Part shown: one piece after another, positions 35,450 through 43,858 of the stretch
Numbering within the stretch: the first letter of the stretch is position 1
How the letters are laid out: every line of letters starts with the position of its first letter
Assembly (NCBI GenBank): GCA_024637115.1
Contig: JAGXFU010000007.1
Span: 62,001 to 126,000, forward strand
From: Actinomycetes bacterium
GTDB lineage: Bacteria; Actinomycetota; Coriobacteriia; Anaerosomatales; JAGXFU01
Direction of reading: 5' to 3'
Length of the DNA stretch: 64,000 bases
Translations under genes and position numbers: made by a program
The notes under the pieces: generated by a model
The model's input: only the letters and a program-made list of their open reading frames with translations
Databases searched by the model: none
What the model was told of the DNA's origin: nothing

Positions 35450-36397
35450 CTACGGCTCGATCAGCACCTTCATCGTGCCAGGCTCGGCCGCAAGCCCCAT
35501 GGCTTCGAGGCCGCGCGCGAGCGGGAAGCGCGCGTCAATCAGCGGAGTCGGATCGATCTCTCCACGCTCGAGCAAGGCAAGTGCTGTGTCGATGGGGCCA
35601 CACCGCGATCCGATCAGCGTGATCTCGTCGACAACCAGTGCTGAGATATCGAGCGAGAGATCGCCGCGATACGTTGACTTGAGCACGAACACGCCGCGCG
35701 GGCGCACTGCCCTGAGGGCGAGCTCAAAGCCTGAAGGCGAGCCCGTTGCCTCAACCACCACATCCCAGTGTCTGGGAACCACATCCTTCTCGAGGATCGT
35801 ATCGATGTTTCGAGCATGAAGCAGCGCTCGCTGCTTCTCGTGTCGAGCAACCACAGCCAGCCGGGCATGAGTGGTGGCGAGAACCTGTGCGATCAGCTGT
35901 CCGAGCCGACCGGCCCCGACAAGAAGGACTCGATCATCGGCAGTGATTTCGACCTGCTCGAGGATCTCGACCGCGGCGGCTATCGGCTCGGCGAACACGG
36001 CGGCGTCATTCGGAACAGACTCGGGCACCCTGCAGAGGTTCTCAAGCGGCAGGGCCACGTATTCTGCGTGGGCTCCATCGCGATTCACGATGCCGAGCAC
36101 AGTACGCACCTCGCAGTGCGTGGGATTGCCGCGGCGACACGCGTCGCACGTACCGCAGCTCACGTTGATGCCGCCGCACACCCGTGCACCGACCCACGCC
36201 GGATCGGGAGAGTGCACGACCTCGCCCACGAACTCGTGTCCGAGCACCCCCGTGTACGGGTAGTAGCCGCGGACGAGTTCGAGATCGGTGCCACAGATGC
36301 CGGAGAGCGCGATGCGCACGAGCGCCTCATCGTCTCTCCTCGGCAGGGGTATGTCGCGCATTGAGAGGGCGCGGTCCTCGAGCCAGAGTGCCTTCAT
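35450..36397 (-). CDS. Zinc-dependent MDR-family alcohol/polyol dehydrogenase
   Basis: This 315-residue medium-chain dehydrogenase has the catalytic zinc ligands in SGICGTD and GHEFVGEV, and the structural zinc cysteines in CGTCDACRRGNPTHC. The nucleotide-binding motif is LLVGAGRLGQLI. It is slightly short for the family (usually 340-350). It resembles sorbitol- or threonine-dehydrogenase-like proteins, but the substrate is unassigned. It differs clearly from the tdh product at 12612-13640. It is transcribed divergently from the M28 peptidase gene, with a 77-base gap. Confidence 0.9.
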   Translation of the reverse strand: MKALWLEDRALSMRDIPLPRRDDEALVRIALSGICGTDLELVRGYYPYTGVLGHEFVGEVVHSPDPAWVGARVCGGINVSCGTCDACRRGNPTHCEVRTVLGIVNRDGAHAEYVALPLENLCRVPESVPNDAAVFAEPIAAAVEILEQVEITADDRVLLVGAGRLGQLIAQVLATTHARLAVVARHEKQRALLHARNIDTILEKDVVPRHWDVVVEATGSPSGFELALRAVRPRGVFVLKSTYRGDLSLDISALVVDEITLIGSRCGPIDTALALLERGEIDPTPLIDARFPLARGLEAMGLAAEPGTMKVLIEP

Positions 36398-36474
36398 GTA
36401 TCAATGTGTACCATGAGACGAGGCGGTGTGTCGCACGTGGGTAGCTTCGTGAGCAGATGGCGGGGGATGTATCG

Positions 36475-37668
36475 ATGAACGAGCGCGTGATGGGATATCT
36501 CGAAGAGCTGACACGCTATCCGGACCGACACGTGGGCAGCCCCGGCAATCGAGCTGCAACGGGGCTTTTCGCGCGAGTAGTCGCGGGATTTGGATTCGAC
36601 ACACAGCGCACGGAGTTCGACTGTATTGAATGGAAGTACGGTGCTGTTGAGCTGCGCGCGGGAGACGAGGACTTCGAGGTCTTGCCCGGACCCTACTCGC
36701 TCCCGTGTGAAGTGAGAACCGTTCTCACTTGTGCGAGCACGGTCGAGGAGATAGAGGCGCTGGAGGCACCCGGATCGGTGCTCTTGCTTGGCGGACCGAT
36801 CGCAGCCGGCCAGGTCATGCCCAAGAACTTCACGTTCTACAATCCCGACAGTCACAAGCGCATCGTGCGCGCGATAGAGTCAGCCGCGCCAGCAGCGGTC
36901 ATCGCTGCAACCGGACGAGATCCTCAAATGGTGGGAAGCCAGTACCCGTTCCCGATGTTCGAGGATGGGGATTTTGACATCCCGAATGCGTATATGAAGG
37001 ACGTCGACGGGGAGCTCCTGGTCCCCTTCGACGGCAAAGAGGTCGTCTTGCGTATCGACTCGACACGAGTGCCCACAACCGCTGAGCACGTCGTTGCCAG
37101 CAAGAAGGGCTCGATTCCCGGTCGCATCGTGATCACCGCTCACATCGACAGCCGCAAGGACTCACCGGGAGCACTCGACAATGCGAGCGGAGTGGCGACG
37201 CTTCTCGCATTGGCCGAACTGCTCAGTGATTACGAGGACGGGCCCACTATCGAGCTTGTGCCATTCAATGGCGAGGACAACTATGCGAATCCCGGCGAGA
37301 TGTTGTGGGTGGCCGAGAATGAGGGGCGCTGGGACGAGATCGTGCTTGGCATCAACATCGACGATCTTGGCATGCGCGATACCGTCAATCACGTCTCGTT
37401 CTACGGATGTCCGCCCGAGATCGAGCAACCCGTTCGTGCGGCGATGGCGGTCTCGCCCGAACACGAAGGCGGCCCCCAATGGTTCCAGAGCGACCACGCC
37501 ATCTTTGGCATCTACGGCCGCCCCGCCATCGCGCTCGCCTCAAGTGACATCGCGGGATTCATGGCGAACTACGCGCACTCGGAACGTGACACCATCGAGC
37601 TTGCCGATCCGATGTTGATAGCATCAGCCGTTCGGTTCATTCGGGACGTGATAGGGAGACTGGCTTAG
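36475..37668 (+). CDS. M28-family metallopeptidase
   Basis: This 397-residue aminopeptidase-like protein of the M28 clan has zinc ligands H223 and D225 in AHIDSR and D235 in GALDNASG. The catalytic acid follows in NGEDN (E267), then NIDDLG, and the last histidine is in ANYAHSERDTIEL. It contains a PA-like insert before the catalytic core (about 85-190). No signal peptide is visible, so it is probably cytoplasmic. ATG 36475 is chosen because GGGGGA lies upstream. Its last four bases overlap the convergent thioesterase gene. Confidence 0.92.
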   Translation: MNERVMGYLEELTRYPDRHVGSPGNRAATGLFARVVAGFGFDTQRTEFDCIEWKYGAVELRAGDEDFEVLPGPYSLPCEVRTVLTCASTVEEIEALEAPGSVLLLGGPIAAGQVMPKNFTFYNPDSHKRIVRAIESAAPAAVIAATGRDPQMVGSQYPFPMFEDGDFDIPNAYMKDVDGELLVPFDGKEVVLRIDSTRVPTTAEHVVASKKGSIPGRIVITAHIDSRKDSPGALDNASGVATLLALAELLSDYEDGPTIELVPFNGEDNYANPGEMLWVAENEGRWDEIVLGINIDDLGMRDTVNHVSFYGCPPEIEQPVRAAMAVSPEHEGGPQWFQSDHAIFGIYGRPAIALASSDIAGFMANYAHSERDTIELADPMLIASAVRFIRDVIGRLA

Positions 37669-38168
37669 ATATCGATCCGCTCCGGCAGAGGTTCGACATC
37701 CTCGAACCAGTCTTCTTCGGCGAAATCGCCCTGGGCGATCTTGTCTATCGGGAGACGGAGATACTTTCCAGTGGCCTCGACTGCCACGGTGCCATCTTCA
37801 AGGACGATCTCACCGCTGCTTTCAAAGAGTCGACCAGAGTCTTTGGTGATTCTGCAGATGGCCCTGACCTCTCGGTCGAGCGGAACAGGGCGCCTGAAGC
37901 GCACTTTCAACTCTACGGTGACGCCCCATACCGTTGAATCACGTGCGTTGATGGCGCGACCCATTGTCTCGTCGAGCAGCGTAGACGCGATCCCGCCATG
38001 CAGTCTCCCCGGATAGCCTTGAAGCTCCGTGCGTGGAGTGAACACTGCGGCGAGTTCGCCATTTTCCAGTTCGTAGAAGCGAGCATGCAGTCCGATCTCG
38101 TTCTCGCGTCCGCATACCATGCACATCCTGCTGACGTTCTGCGCTCCCACGATGTTGTGTTGCTTCAT
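37665..38168 (-). CDS. PaaI-type hotdog-fold thioesterase
   Basis: This 167-residue hotdog protein shows LQGYPGRLHGGIASTLLDETMGRA, the PaaI/YbgC active-site arrangement with the conserved HGG-x(7)-D/E helix, and VTVELKVRFRRPVPLDREV. Members hydrolyse acyl-CoA thioesters. The N-terminal CMVCGREN pair may bind metal, a feature seen in several hotdog proteins. An acidic tail (FAEEDWFEDVEP) follows the fold. Start is at 38168 or 38171. It is divergent from the YaiI gene. Confidence 0.9.
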   Translation of the reverse strand: MKQHNIVGAQNVSRMCMVCGRENEIGLHARFYELENGELAAVFTPRTELQGYPGRLHGGIASTLLDETMGRAINARDSTVWGVTVELKVRFRRPVPLDREVRAICRITKDSGRLFESSGEIVLEDGTVAVEATGKYLRLPIDKIAQGDFAEEDWFEDVEPLPERIDI

Positions 38169-38259
38169 CATGCGTCCCTTCGATTCGACCGTGACTGCTC
38201 ATAATACGCGTACGGGGTACAGTACTCACTGATATGACGTGCGCAGAAAAGGAGTCTCG

Positions 38260-38715
38260 TTGACGACCATATTCATCGATGCGGATGCCTGTCCGGTGAC
38301 GCGCGAGGTGCTCATGATCGCCCGTCGCAGGCGTGTCCCGGTGATACTCGTGGGCAACGGCACACAGAGCTTCGATCGCTACACAAACAAGGATGGGGTA
38401 GACGCCATCCAGGTGAGTAGCGGACGTGACGCGGCCGACTTCGCGATCATCGAACGGCTCTCTCCCGACGATGTTGTCGTGACGCAGGATATCGGGCTTG
38501 CCGCAATGGTCCTTGGGCGCGATGCTCGCGCGATCGGCGTTCGCGGGCGGCTCTACAGCAAGGCAACGATCGACATCGAGATGGAAGTCCGCCATGCCGA
38601 GCAGGTCCACCGCCGCAGCGGCGGTCGCACGAAAGGCCCGGCACCCTTTGAGGACGAAGACCGAGAGCGGTTCAGCGATAATCTGAACCGGATACTCGAC
38701 GACCTAGGCGTCTGA
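38260..38715 (+). CDS. YaiI/YqxD family protein (UPF0178, DUF188)
   Basis: This 151-residue PIN-like fold protein carries the UPF0178 signature IFIDADACPVTREV at its start, then GRDAADFAII and VVTQDIGLAAMVL, and an arginine-rich SGGRTKGPAPF near the end. These acidic residues form a PIN-like site, so nuclease activity is plausible but unproven. TTG 38260 is chosen because AAAAGGAG ends 5 to 6 bases upstream. A possible -10 box TACAGT lies at 38218-38223. It is followed 21 bases later by a membrane-protein gene. Confidence 0.9.
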   Translation: MTTIFIDADACPVTREVLMIARRRRVPVILVGNGTQSFDRYTNKDGVDAIQVSSGRDAADFAIIERLSPDDVVVTQDIGLAAMVLGRDARAIGVRGRLYSKATIDIEMEVRHAEQVHRRSGGRTKGPAPFEDEDRERFSDNLNRILDDLGV

Positions 38716-38736
38716 ATCGCGAACAAGGGGGATTGC

Positions 38737-39774
38737 ATGTCGCGAATATGGAAGGTCTTCTGGTGGATGATTGCGGCTTCGGCTGCGGTCGCAGCCTTCA
38801 TTCCCGTGTTCGATACGTACATCCTGAACACCCCCGCACTCCTGCCTGATACCGGCGCGAGCTGGTACTACTGGAAACTCCCGCCCGATCAGGCCACTGC
38901 GATCACTCGGGCCTCGGCCTGGATCCCGTATCTGATTCACCAAGTACTTCTGTGGTACTTCATCTTCAAGTTGCGCGCCTCGGGTAAGCGCTGGGACGGC
39001 ACGCTCAATCGCTGGAACTGGGCAATGCTTGGTCTCACTGCGTTCATGACGGTCGCACATTTTGTGCAGACGGCGCTCTTCTACGATGGCCTTGCCCAGG
39101 ACGTGACGGTGTGGAGCTCGCAGTATTCGGTCATTGTCATGCTCGTGTTCATTCTCATGATGCGCAATGCAGATCGAGGTCTGTTCTTTGGCAAGAAGGT
39201 CAAGCTGCCAAAGAGCTCGCTTGTGCTCACACGTCGGTGGCACGGTTTCTACATCGCGTGGGCAACAACCTACACGTTCTGGTTCCACCCCATGGTCAAT
39301 GAATGGGCGCATGTGATCGGCTTCTTCTACATGTTCCTGTTGTTCGGTGAGATTGCGCTGACGCGCACGAATGTCCACATGAACAAGTACTGGACGACAT
39401 CTCTTGAGGTGTTGGTCCTTATACACGGGTCCACCGTGGCGCTTCTGACCCAGGACAGCCTGATCTGGACGATGTTCTTTTCCGGGTTCCTCACGATCTT
39501 CATCGCCACACAGATCTACGGGCTCGGGTTGTCCAAGAGGACGATTCGAATCGCGAGCGCAGCATATCTTGGAGTCACGCTGTACCGCTATACGTTCTAT
39601 CCCGGAGGTACATTCTCGACCGAACGGCTCGCTGACATCCACCAGATCACGTGGATTCCCACGGTTGAGTACGCACTCGTCTTCGTGTTCGCCGGCGTAT
39701 TGTGGGCAGTGAGTCTGCTCCCGCCGGTGAAGCGCTCGCTTGAATCCGGAGGACAGCGCCCGGATACGCTCTAG
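38737..39774 (+). CDS. Nine-helix membrane protein of unknown family
   Basis: This 345-residue integral membrane protein has about nine helices: the first near residues 5-25 and the last near 312-332. Several histidines lie within or beside helices (IHQVLLWYF, VAHFVQTALF, FWFHPMVNEWAHV, LIHGS). It has no retinal-binding lysine motif and no haem or metal signature I can name. It overlaps the convergent GDPD gene by four bases. I do not recognise the family; histidine-rich helices would suit a haem- or metal-binding role, but this is conjecture. Confidence 0.8.
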   Translation: MSRIWKVFWWMIAASAAVAAFIPVFDTYILNTPALLPDTGASWYYWKLPPDQATAITRASAWIPYLIHQVLLWYFIFKLRASGKRWDGTLNRWNWAMLGLTAFMTVAHFVQTALFYDGLAQDVTVWSSQYSVIVMLVFILMMRNADRGLFFGKKVKLPKSSLVLTRRWHGFYIAWATTYTFWFHPMVNEWAHVIGFFYMFLLFGEIALTRTNVHMNKYWTTSLEVLVLIHGSTVALLTQDSLIWTMFFSGFLTIFIATQIYGLGLSKRTIRIASAAYLGVTLYRYTFYPGGTFSTERLADIHQITWIPTVEYALVFVFAGVLWAVSLLPPVKRSLESGGQRPDTL

Positions 39775-40595
39775 GGTAGTGCGCCCGGATCGCAGATCAC
39801 TGCATCACAGATCTCCTCGGCGGCAGCGCGATCCTCAAGGGTCTCGGCGGTCCAGCCAATAAGCGGACGTCCACGCCACTGCTGAAGCCTCGTGTCTACA
39901 TTGGGGAGTCCTTCGAGTTCGTATGCAATGAAGTCCGGTTCGCTCGTCCAGTTCATCATGAGGTTTCTCAGTAGAAACGCCTCATAGAAGGCGAGACCTT
40001 CGTCACTCAACGTGCCTGAGAGTTGGCCACGTGGGATGGCAGGCTCCGCTTGACCAACCCGTGCGAGCGAGTATGGGTTGAACGAGATGATCGAGACCAT
40101 GCCGTCGTAGCCGGCGACTTCTCGGGCGACTTTGTCTTCGAGTGTGCCAACGGTACCGCGATTCTTGATCTCAACGAATACGGGAACCCGCCCGCTCACG
40201 AGTTCGAGGGCCTCATGCAGGGTGGGGATGCGCTCATCTCCTCCGAGAAGGTGCGTTTTGCGTAGTGCCGTCAGAGGCATCTGGCTCACCGCGCCTGTCT
40301 CGCTGGTCATTCGGTCAAGATCGTCGTCGTGAAAGACCACCACTTGGTTGTCGGAGGTCAGTTGCACGTCGAGTTCGATGGCAAGCCCGTTGTTGGCTGC
40401 CTCGTCGAATGCAGCGAGCGAATTCTCTGGTCGCAGCGATCCCTCGGCCCATTGGCCGCGATGGGCGATCGTCTGTGCGGTGAGCCACGGCGCAGGATCG
40501 CGGTCGGGTATGCCACCTGTGGCATACCAGTAGCCGGTAGCGAGAGCTATGACGACACCGGCAAGTGTGAGCATGAGCCACATGGGCATACGCAT
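39771..40595 (-). CDS. Glycerophosphodiester phosphodiesterase
   Basis: This 274-residue GDPD-family enzyme cleaves glycerophosphodiesters to glycerol-3-phosphate and an alcohol. Motifs in order are IAHRGQWAEGSLRPENSLAAF, AIELDVQLTSDNQVVVFHD and VFVEIKN, all active-site blocks. An N-terminal hydrophobic segment (about 5-24) anchors or exports the protein. ATG 40595 is chosen because GGGAGG lies 4 to 5 bases upstream. It lies just downstream of the class V aminotransferase gene (14-base gap), so the two may be co-transcribed. Confidence 0.93.
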   Translation of the reverse strand: MRMPMWLMLTLAGVVIALATGYWYATGGIPDRDPAPWLTAQTIAHRGQWAEGSLRPENSLAAFDEAANNGLAIELDVQLTSDNQVVVFHDDDLDRMTSETGAVSQMPLTALRKTHLLGGDERIPTLHEALELVSGRVPVFVEIKNRGTVGTLEDKVAREVAGYDGMVSIISFNPYSLARVGQAEPAIPRGQLSGTLSDEGLAFYEAFLLRNLMMNWTSEPDFIAYELEGLPNVDTRLQQWRGRPLIGWTAETLEDRAAAEEICDAVICDPGALP

Positions 40596-40608
40596 GGATC
40601 CTCCCGTA

Positions 40609-42051
40609 TCAGTCAAGATCGCGGACGCTTCGGTCACGGAATTCCTCGGCGAAGGTCATGAAGCGATAGACATCTTCGAAGTTCGATGCGATACCGAGCG
40701 AGATTCGAACGGTATTGGGCACCTTTCCTGTTCTGTCGCGAATGATGTCGTGGCACTGATCGTAGGTGACGGGCATCGAGGGTTCCGTGAAGCATTTTTG
40801 CATGTCGGAGGGCTCGATCTCATGTGCGACCTCACCGTCCCCCGGATTGCAGAAGCATCCCGTGCGGATGGAGATACGCTCCTCGCCCGCGAGTCGCTCG
40901 ATGCGGTGGACATCGTAGACCGCACCGTCGGGATCGAGCAGGTAGAAGGCGATGGTGGCTCCTCGGCGATCCATGGTGTCAGGTCCAAAGATGCGGAACA
41001 TCGGCTCGCCATTCGTGTGCACAAGCGTACGCATCTGTTCGAGTAGCCAGCCTGCGAGAGCATCCACGCGACTGTGGATGGCGTCGATTCCGATCTCGCT
41101 CACGTGGCGGAGTCCCATGGTGATCGCCGGCAGACCGAGGTAGTCGACAGTTCCGTCTTCGAATCCTGTGTGTCCCGGCGAGAGGTGATGCCAGCCTTCG
41201 CCTTGCACCGAGGCGAGCGTAATAGTGCCACCGGCGAACCAGGGGCGGCGAAGCTTGGCGAGCGCCTCGTGGCGCACGATGAGTGCACCGATTCCGGTGG
41301 GGTACCCGAACATCTTGTAGAACGACAACGGAACGAAGTCGGGCTTGATAATTCTCAGGTCAAGACGGTTGGTCGGCGCGAAGGCTGCGGAGTCAAGCAG
41401 CACGTCCCACCCGAGTTCGTGGGCATGCTCGATCCACTCGAGGGGATGCTGGACGCCGCTGAAGTTCGATTGAGCCGGGTATGCGAAGAGTCTGTTCGGA
41501 CACGGTGCGTGTTGCGTGAGACCGCGCTCCAGCAGATCGGCGTCAAGGCGCAGGTCGGGCTTGCGCACCGGGATGTAGGCCACGTCGGCGCCGGCACGGC
41601 GAGCGAACTCGCGGATTCCATTCACGGAGTTGTGGTTGTCGTAGCTCATGAGATAGCACGCACCGGCTTCAAACGGATAGGACTCACCCACGAGCTTCAG
41701 AGCGTGGCTCGCATTGAGTGTGAATATCACGTCGTACTCGGCCGGGTCGGCCTTAAAGAACTCGTGAACCGCCGAGCGCGCCTCTTCAACGAAGTGCGTT
41801 GCCGCGAGTGATGTGGGGTTGTGCGAATGCGGATTACCCAGAACGTGATCGGCGAGCCAGGCGTGGTGCTCCTTGAGCTGTGAGTCTGCATACAGACCAC
41901 CACCCGTGAAGTCCAGGTACGTATGACCGAGGCGCTCCAGGCGACGGTAGTCTTTGGTGCGAAGCGCGTCGATTTCCGCGGCGTGGTAGCCAGGACTGGT
42001 TTCTATGAACGCCGCGAGCGAATGCGGCAGAGCGGTGGGCGGATAGTCCAC
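40609..42051 (-). CDS. Class V aminotransferase, cysteine-desulfurase/MOCOS-like
   Basis: This 480-residue PLP enzyme has a desulfurase-like fold. The PLP lysine is K246 in LSFYKMFGYPTG, with LNASHALKLVGE and DNHNSVNGIREF earlier. Near the C-terminus RISIRTGCFCNPGDGE carries the cysteine expected of sulfur-transfer enzymes of the molybdenum-cofactor sulfurase group. It lacks the MOSC domain of full MOCOS. A role in sulfur mobilisation is likely, target unknown. GTG 42051 is chosen because GGAAGG lies 8 bases upstream. It is divergent from the DUF218 gene. Confidence 0.9.
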   Translation of the reverse strand: MDYPPTALPHSLAAFIETSPGYHAAEIDALRTKDYRRLERLGHTYLDFTGGGLYADSQLKEHHAWLADHVLGNPHSHNPTSLAATHFVEEARSAVHEFFKADPAEYDVIFTLNASHALKLVGESYPFEAGACYLMSYDNHNSVNGIREFARRAGADVAYIPVRKPDLRLDADLLERGLTQHAPCPNRLFAYPAQSNFSGVQHPLEWIEHAHELGWDVLLDSAAFAPTNRLDLRIIKPDFVPLSFYKMFGYPTGIGALIVRHEALAKLRRPWFAGGTITLASVQGEGWHHLSPGHTGFEDGTVDYLGLPAITMGLRHVSEIGIDAIHSRVDALAGWLLEQMRTLVHTNGEPMFRIFGPDTMDRRGATIAFYLLDPDGAVYDVHRIERLAGEERISIRTGCFCNPGDGEVAHEIEPSDMQKCFTEPSMPVTYDQCHDIIRDRTGKVPNTVRISLGIASNFEDVYRFMTFAEEFRDRSVRDLD

Positions 42052-42173
42052 GGATGTGACCTTCCTTTCAGCGAGCGCAGTGCATGGCCTCAGCTGTCGC
42101 CTCACGCGGCCACACGGCATCATACCGCGGCCGCATCAGATGTGTCCGTGCCAACAGTGCGCACGACGTGATG

Positions 42174-42201
42174 GTCACCGTTCCGTTAACAGAACGGTGA
42201 C
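42174..42201. promoter_or_regulatory. Palindrome in the divergent intergenic region
   Basis: A perfect 10-bp inverted repeat (GTCACCGTTC and GAACGGTGAC) with an 8-base spacer lies 122 bases from the aminotransferase start and 68 bases from the DUF218 start. Position between divergent genes favours an operator, for example of a TetR-type repressor; there is no T-tract to suggest a terminator. No regulator gene is adjacent. Confidence 0.5.
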
Positions 42202-42269
42202 GGATGCATAGCAGATACCGCGACTGCATGCACACTCGGGCGAGGTCATTCTGGCAGCCGGGGGAACAC

Positions 42270-43346
42270 ATGAGTACGAGTATCGCGCGTGGTATCGCGC
42301 TCTTTCTGGGGGCATTCTCTTTCGCGGTGTCATGCGCAGGGATTCTTGGGGGAGCCACAATCGATGGTCTCTGGCTGGTGGACATGCGATTTCTTCCCGA
42401 CTACGCCGCTGTGCCGCTTGCGACTCTGTCCGCTGCACTACTCATCGCCTGGGCGCTTCGCCCTCGCGCATCACGGTGGCGCAGACATCTCACTGCGACG
42501 CTCACGTCGATGGTCGCCGCGATCGCGGTGCGCAATGCAGGTGATTTCTACGCGCTGAGGGATAGCGGCGCCTTTCGCCCTGCGGCCGCGATTCCACTGT
42601 CGGTGGTGGTCGCCTGCGCATTCGGGTTGCTCGCGATCGAGATCGCACGGAGTCGCAAGACCGCGCTCTCGCGGGGCAACCATCCGATTCCGGTTCCGGT
42701 CGCAACAGTGGCGCTCGTGCTTGCTGTGCTGTTTCCTGTGGCCCAGGTGTATTTCTTTGGCACGACCGACTATCGACGGCCGGCGGATGCGGTCGTGGTA
42801 CTCGGCGCCCGCGTGTATGACGACGGCCGTCTCTCGGCGAGTCTTGACGATCGTGTGCGCACCGCAGTCGAGCTCTATGACCAGGGACTCGTTTCAAGAC
42901 TCGTGATGTCGGGTGGTGTGGGAGAGAGCGGGATCGACGAATCGGTCGCCATGCGTAGGCGCGCTGTCGAACTCGGAGTACCTTCCTCGGCGATTCTGCT
43001 CGATGGTGGAGGAGTCGACACCGACGCGACCGTGCGAAATACCACCGCGATATTCAGGGATCAGGGCATCGAGCGCGTTCTGGCTGTGAGCCAGTTCTAC
43101 CATCTGCCCAGGATCAAGCTTGCGTATCGAGCGGCGGGCGTCGACGTGTGCACGGTGCCTGCCATGGAGCGCACGCCGATCAGCGGCACGCGCGTGTCGG
43201 TGGCGCGTGAGGTCCCCGGTTTCTGGCTGTACTGGGCGCGCGCATGGGTGAGAGGTCTGAACGGGACGGATGGGGTTGACCTCGCGATGGCTCCTGAATA
43301 TAGTTCAGCGCATGAACAATTCAGCAAACCAACCATCTTCGAGTGA
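42270..43346 (+). CDS. Membrane protein with C-terminal DUF218 (SanA/YdcF-like) domain
   Basis: This 358-residue protein has four or five N-terminal helices (to about residue 165) and then a DUF218 domain facing outward: DAVVVLGARVYDDGRLS, LVMSGGVGESGIDES, VDTDATVRNT, and LAVSQFYHLPRIKLA. The SanA/YdcF family is linked to cell-envelope barrier function, with an unknown reaction. ATG 42270 is chosen because GGGGGA lies upstream. The C-terminal tail overlaps the MarR gene by 35 bases, suggesting coupled expression. Confidence 0.88.
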   Translation: MSTSIARGIALFLGAFSFAVSCAGILGGATIDGLWLVDMRFLPDYAAVPLATLSAALLIAWALRPRASRWRRHLTATLTSMVAAIAVRNAGDFYALRDSGAFRPAAAIPLSVVVACAFGLLAIEIARSRKTALSRGNHPIPVPVATVALVLAVLFPVAQVYFFGTTDYRRPADAVVVLGARVYDDGRLSASLDDRVRTAVELYDQGLVSRLVMSGGVGESGIDESVAMRRRAVELGVPSSAILLDGGGVDTDATVRNTTAIFRDQGIERVLAVSQFYHLPRIKLAYRAAGVDVCTVPAMERTPISGTRVSVAREVPGFWLYWARAWVRGLNGTDGVDLAMAPEYSSAHEQFSKPTIFE

Positions 43347-43815
43347 TTCCGCTGGTTCGGAGCATCTGACCGAACTTGAGCAGCTGCTCGATGAGCTCGA
43401 CGCGACCATGTACCGCATGGGACGCCTCATGTCGTCTCGACAGAGTGAGTTCAGTCGCGACAGCGGGCTTCCCGCCCCGCATTTCATGGTGCTCAAGACG
43501 CTCGCATGCTCCGGTCCCACGCGCATATCCGATCTTGCGATTCTCCTTGGCGTGAAGAACCCCGCCGTCTCGATGCTCGTACAGAGCCTTGAAGCCGATG
43601 GGTTGATCAATCGCGCGCACGACACCGAGGATAACCGTGTGGTCCGGGTCTCGCTTACTGCCGAGGGAGAACAGCGTCTCGATCGCGCTGAAGGCTATCG
43701 GCGCGAACTCATGAAACGCCTCACGGGAAGCCTCGATCTCGAGGATTTGCGTGCGTTTGTGCGAATTATGGATGCACTGGCGGAAGGCGCCGCCGAGGGC
43801 GCTCCCATCTCTTAG
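43312..43815 (+). CDS. MarR-family transcriptional regulator
   Basis: This 167-residue protein has a MarR winged-helix core: ISDLAILLGVKNPAVSMLVQSLEADGLI (helices 3-4) and the wing HDTEDNRVVRVSLTAEG. The N-terminal helix contains LDATMYRMGRLM. It is encoded 43 bases upstream of the RND transporter and is its likely local repressor. A small palindrome TGAATATAGTTCA at 43294-43306, just upstream of its start, could be an operator. ATG 43312 has no strong ribosome-binding site, and the gene begins inside the DUF218 frame. Confidence 0.92.
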   Translation: MNNSANQPSSSDSAGSEHLTELEQLLDELDATMYRMGRLMSSRQSEFSRDSGLPAPHFMVLKTLACSGPTRISDLAILLGVKNPAVSMLVQSLEADGLINRAHDTEDNRVVRVSLTAEGEQRLDRAEGYRRELMKRLTGSLDLEDLRAFVRIMDALAEGAAEGAPIS

Positions 43816-43858
43816 TGAATGCACGGGTGCGGTGCGCCCGATTGTTGAAAGGAACTCG

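Noticed and set aside
38737-39774. Second rhodopsin-like protein
   Set aside because: It has about nine helices and no lysine motif in the last helix comparable to microbial rhodopsins or heliorhodopsins.
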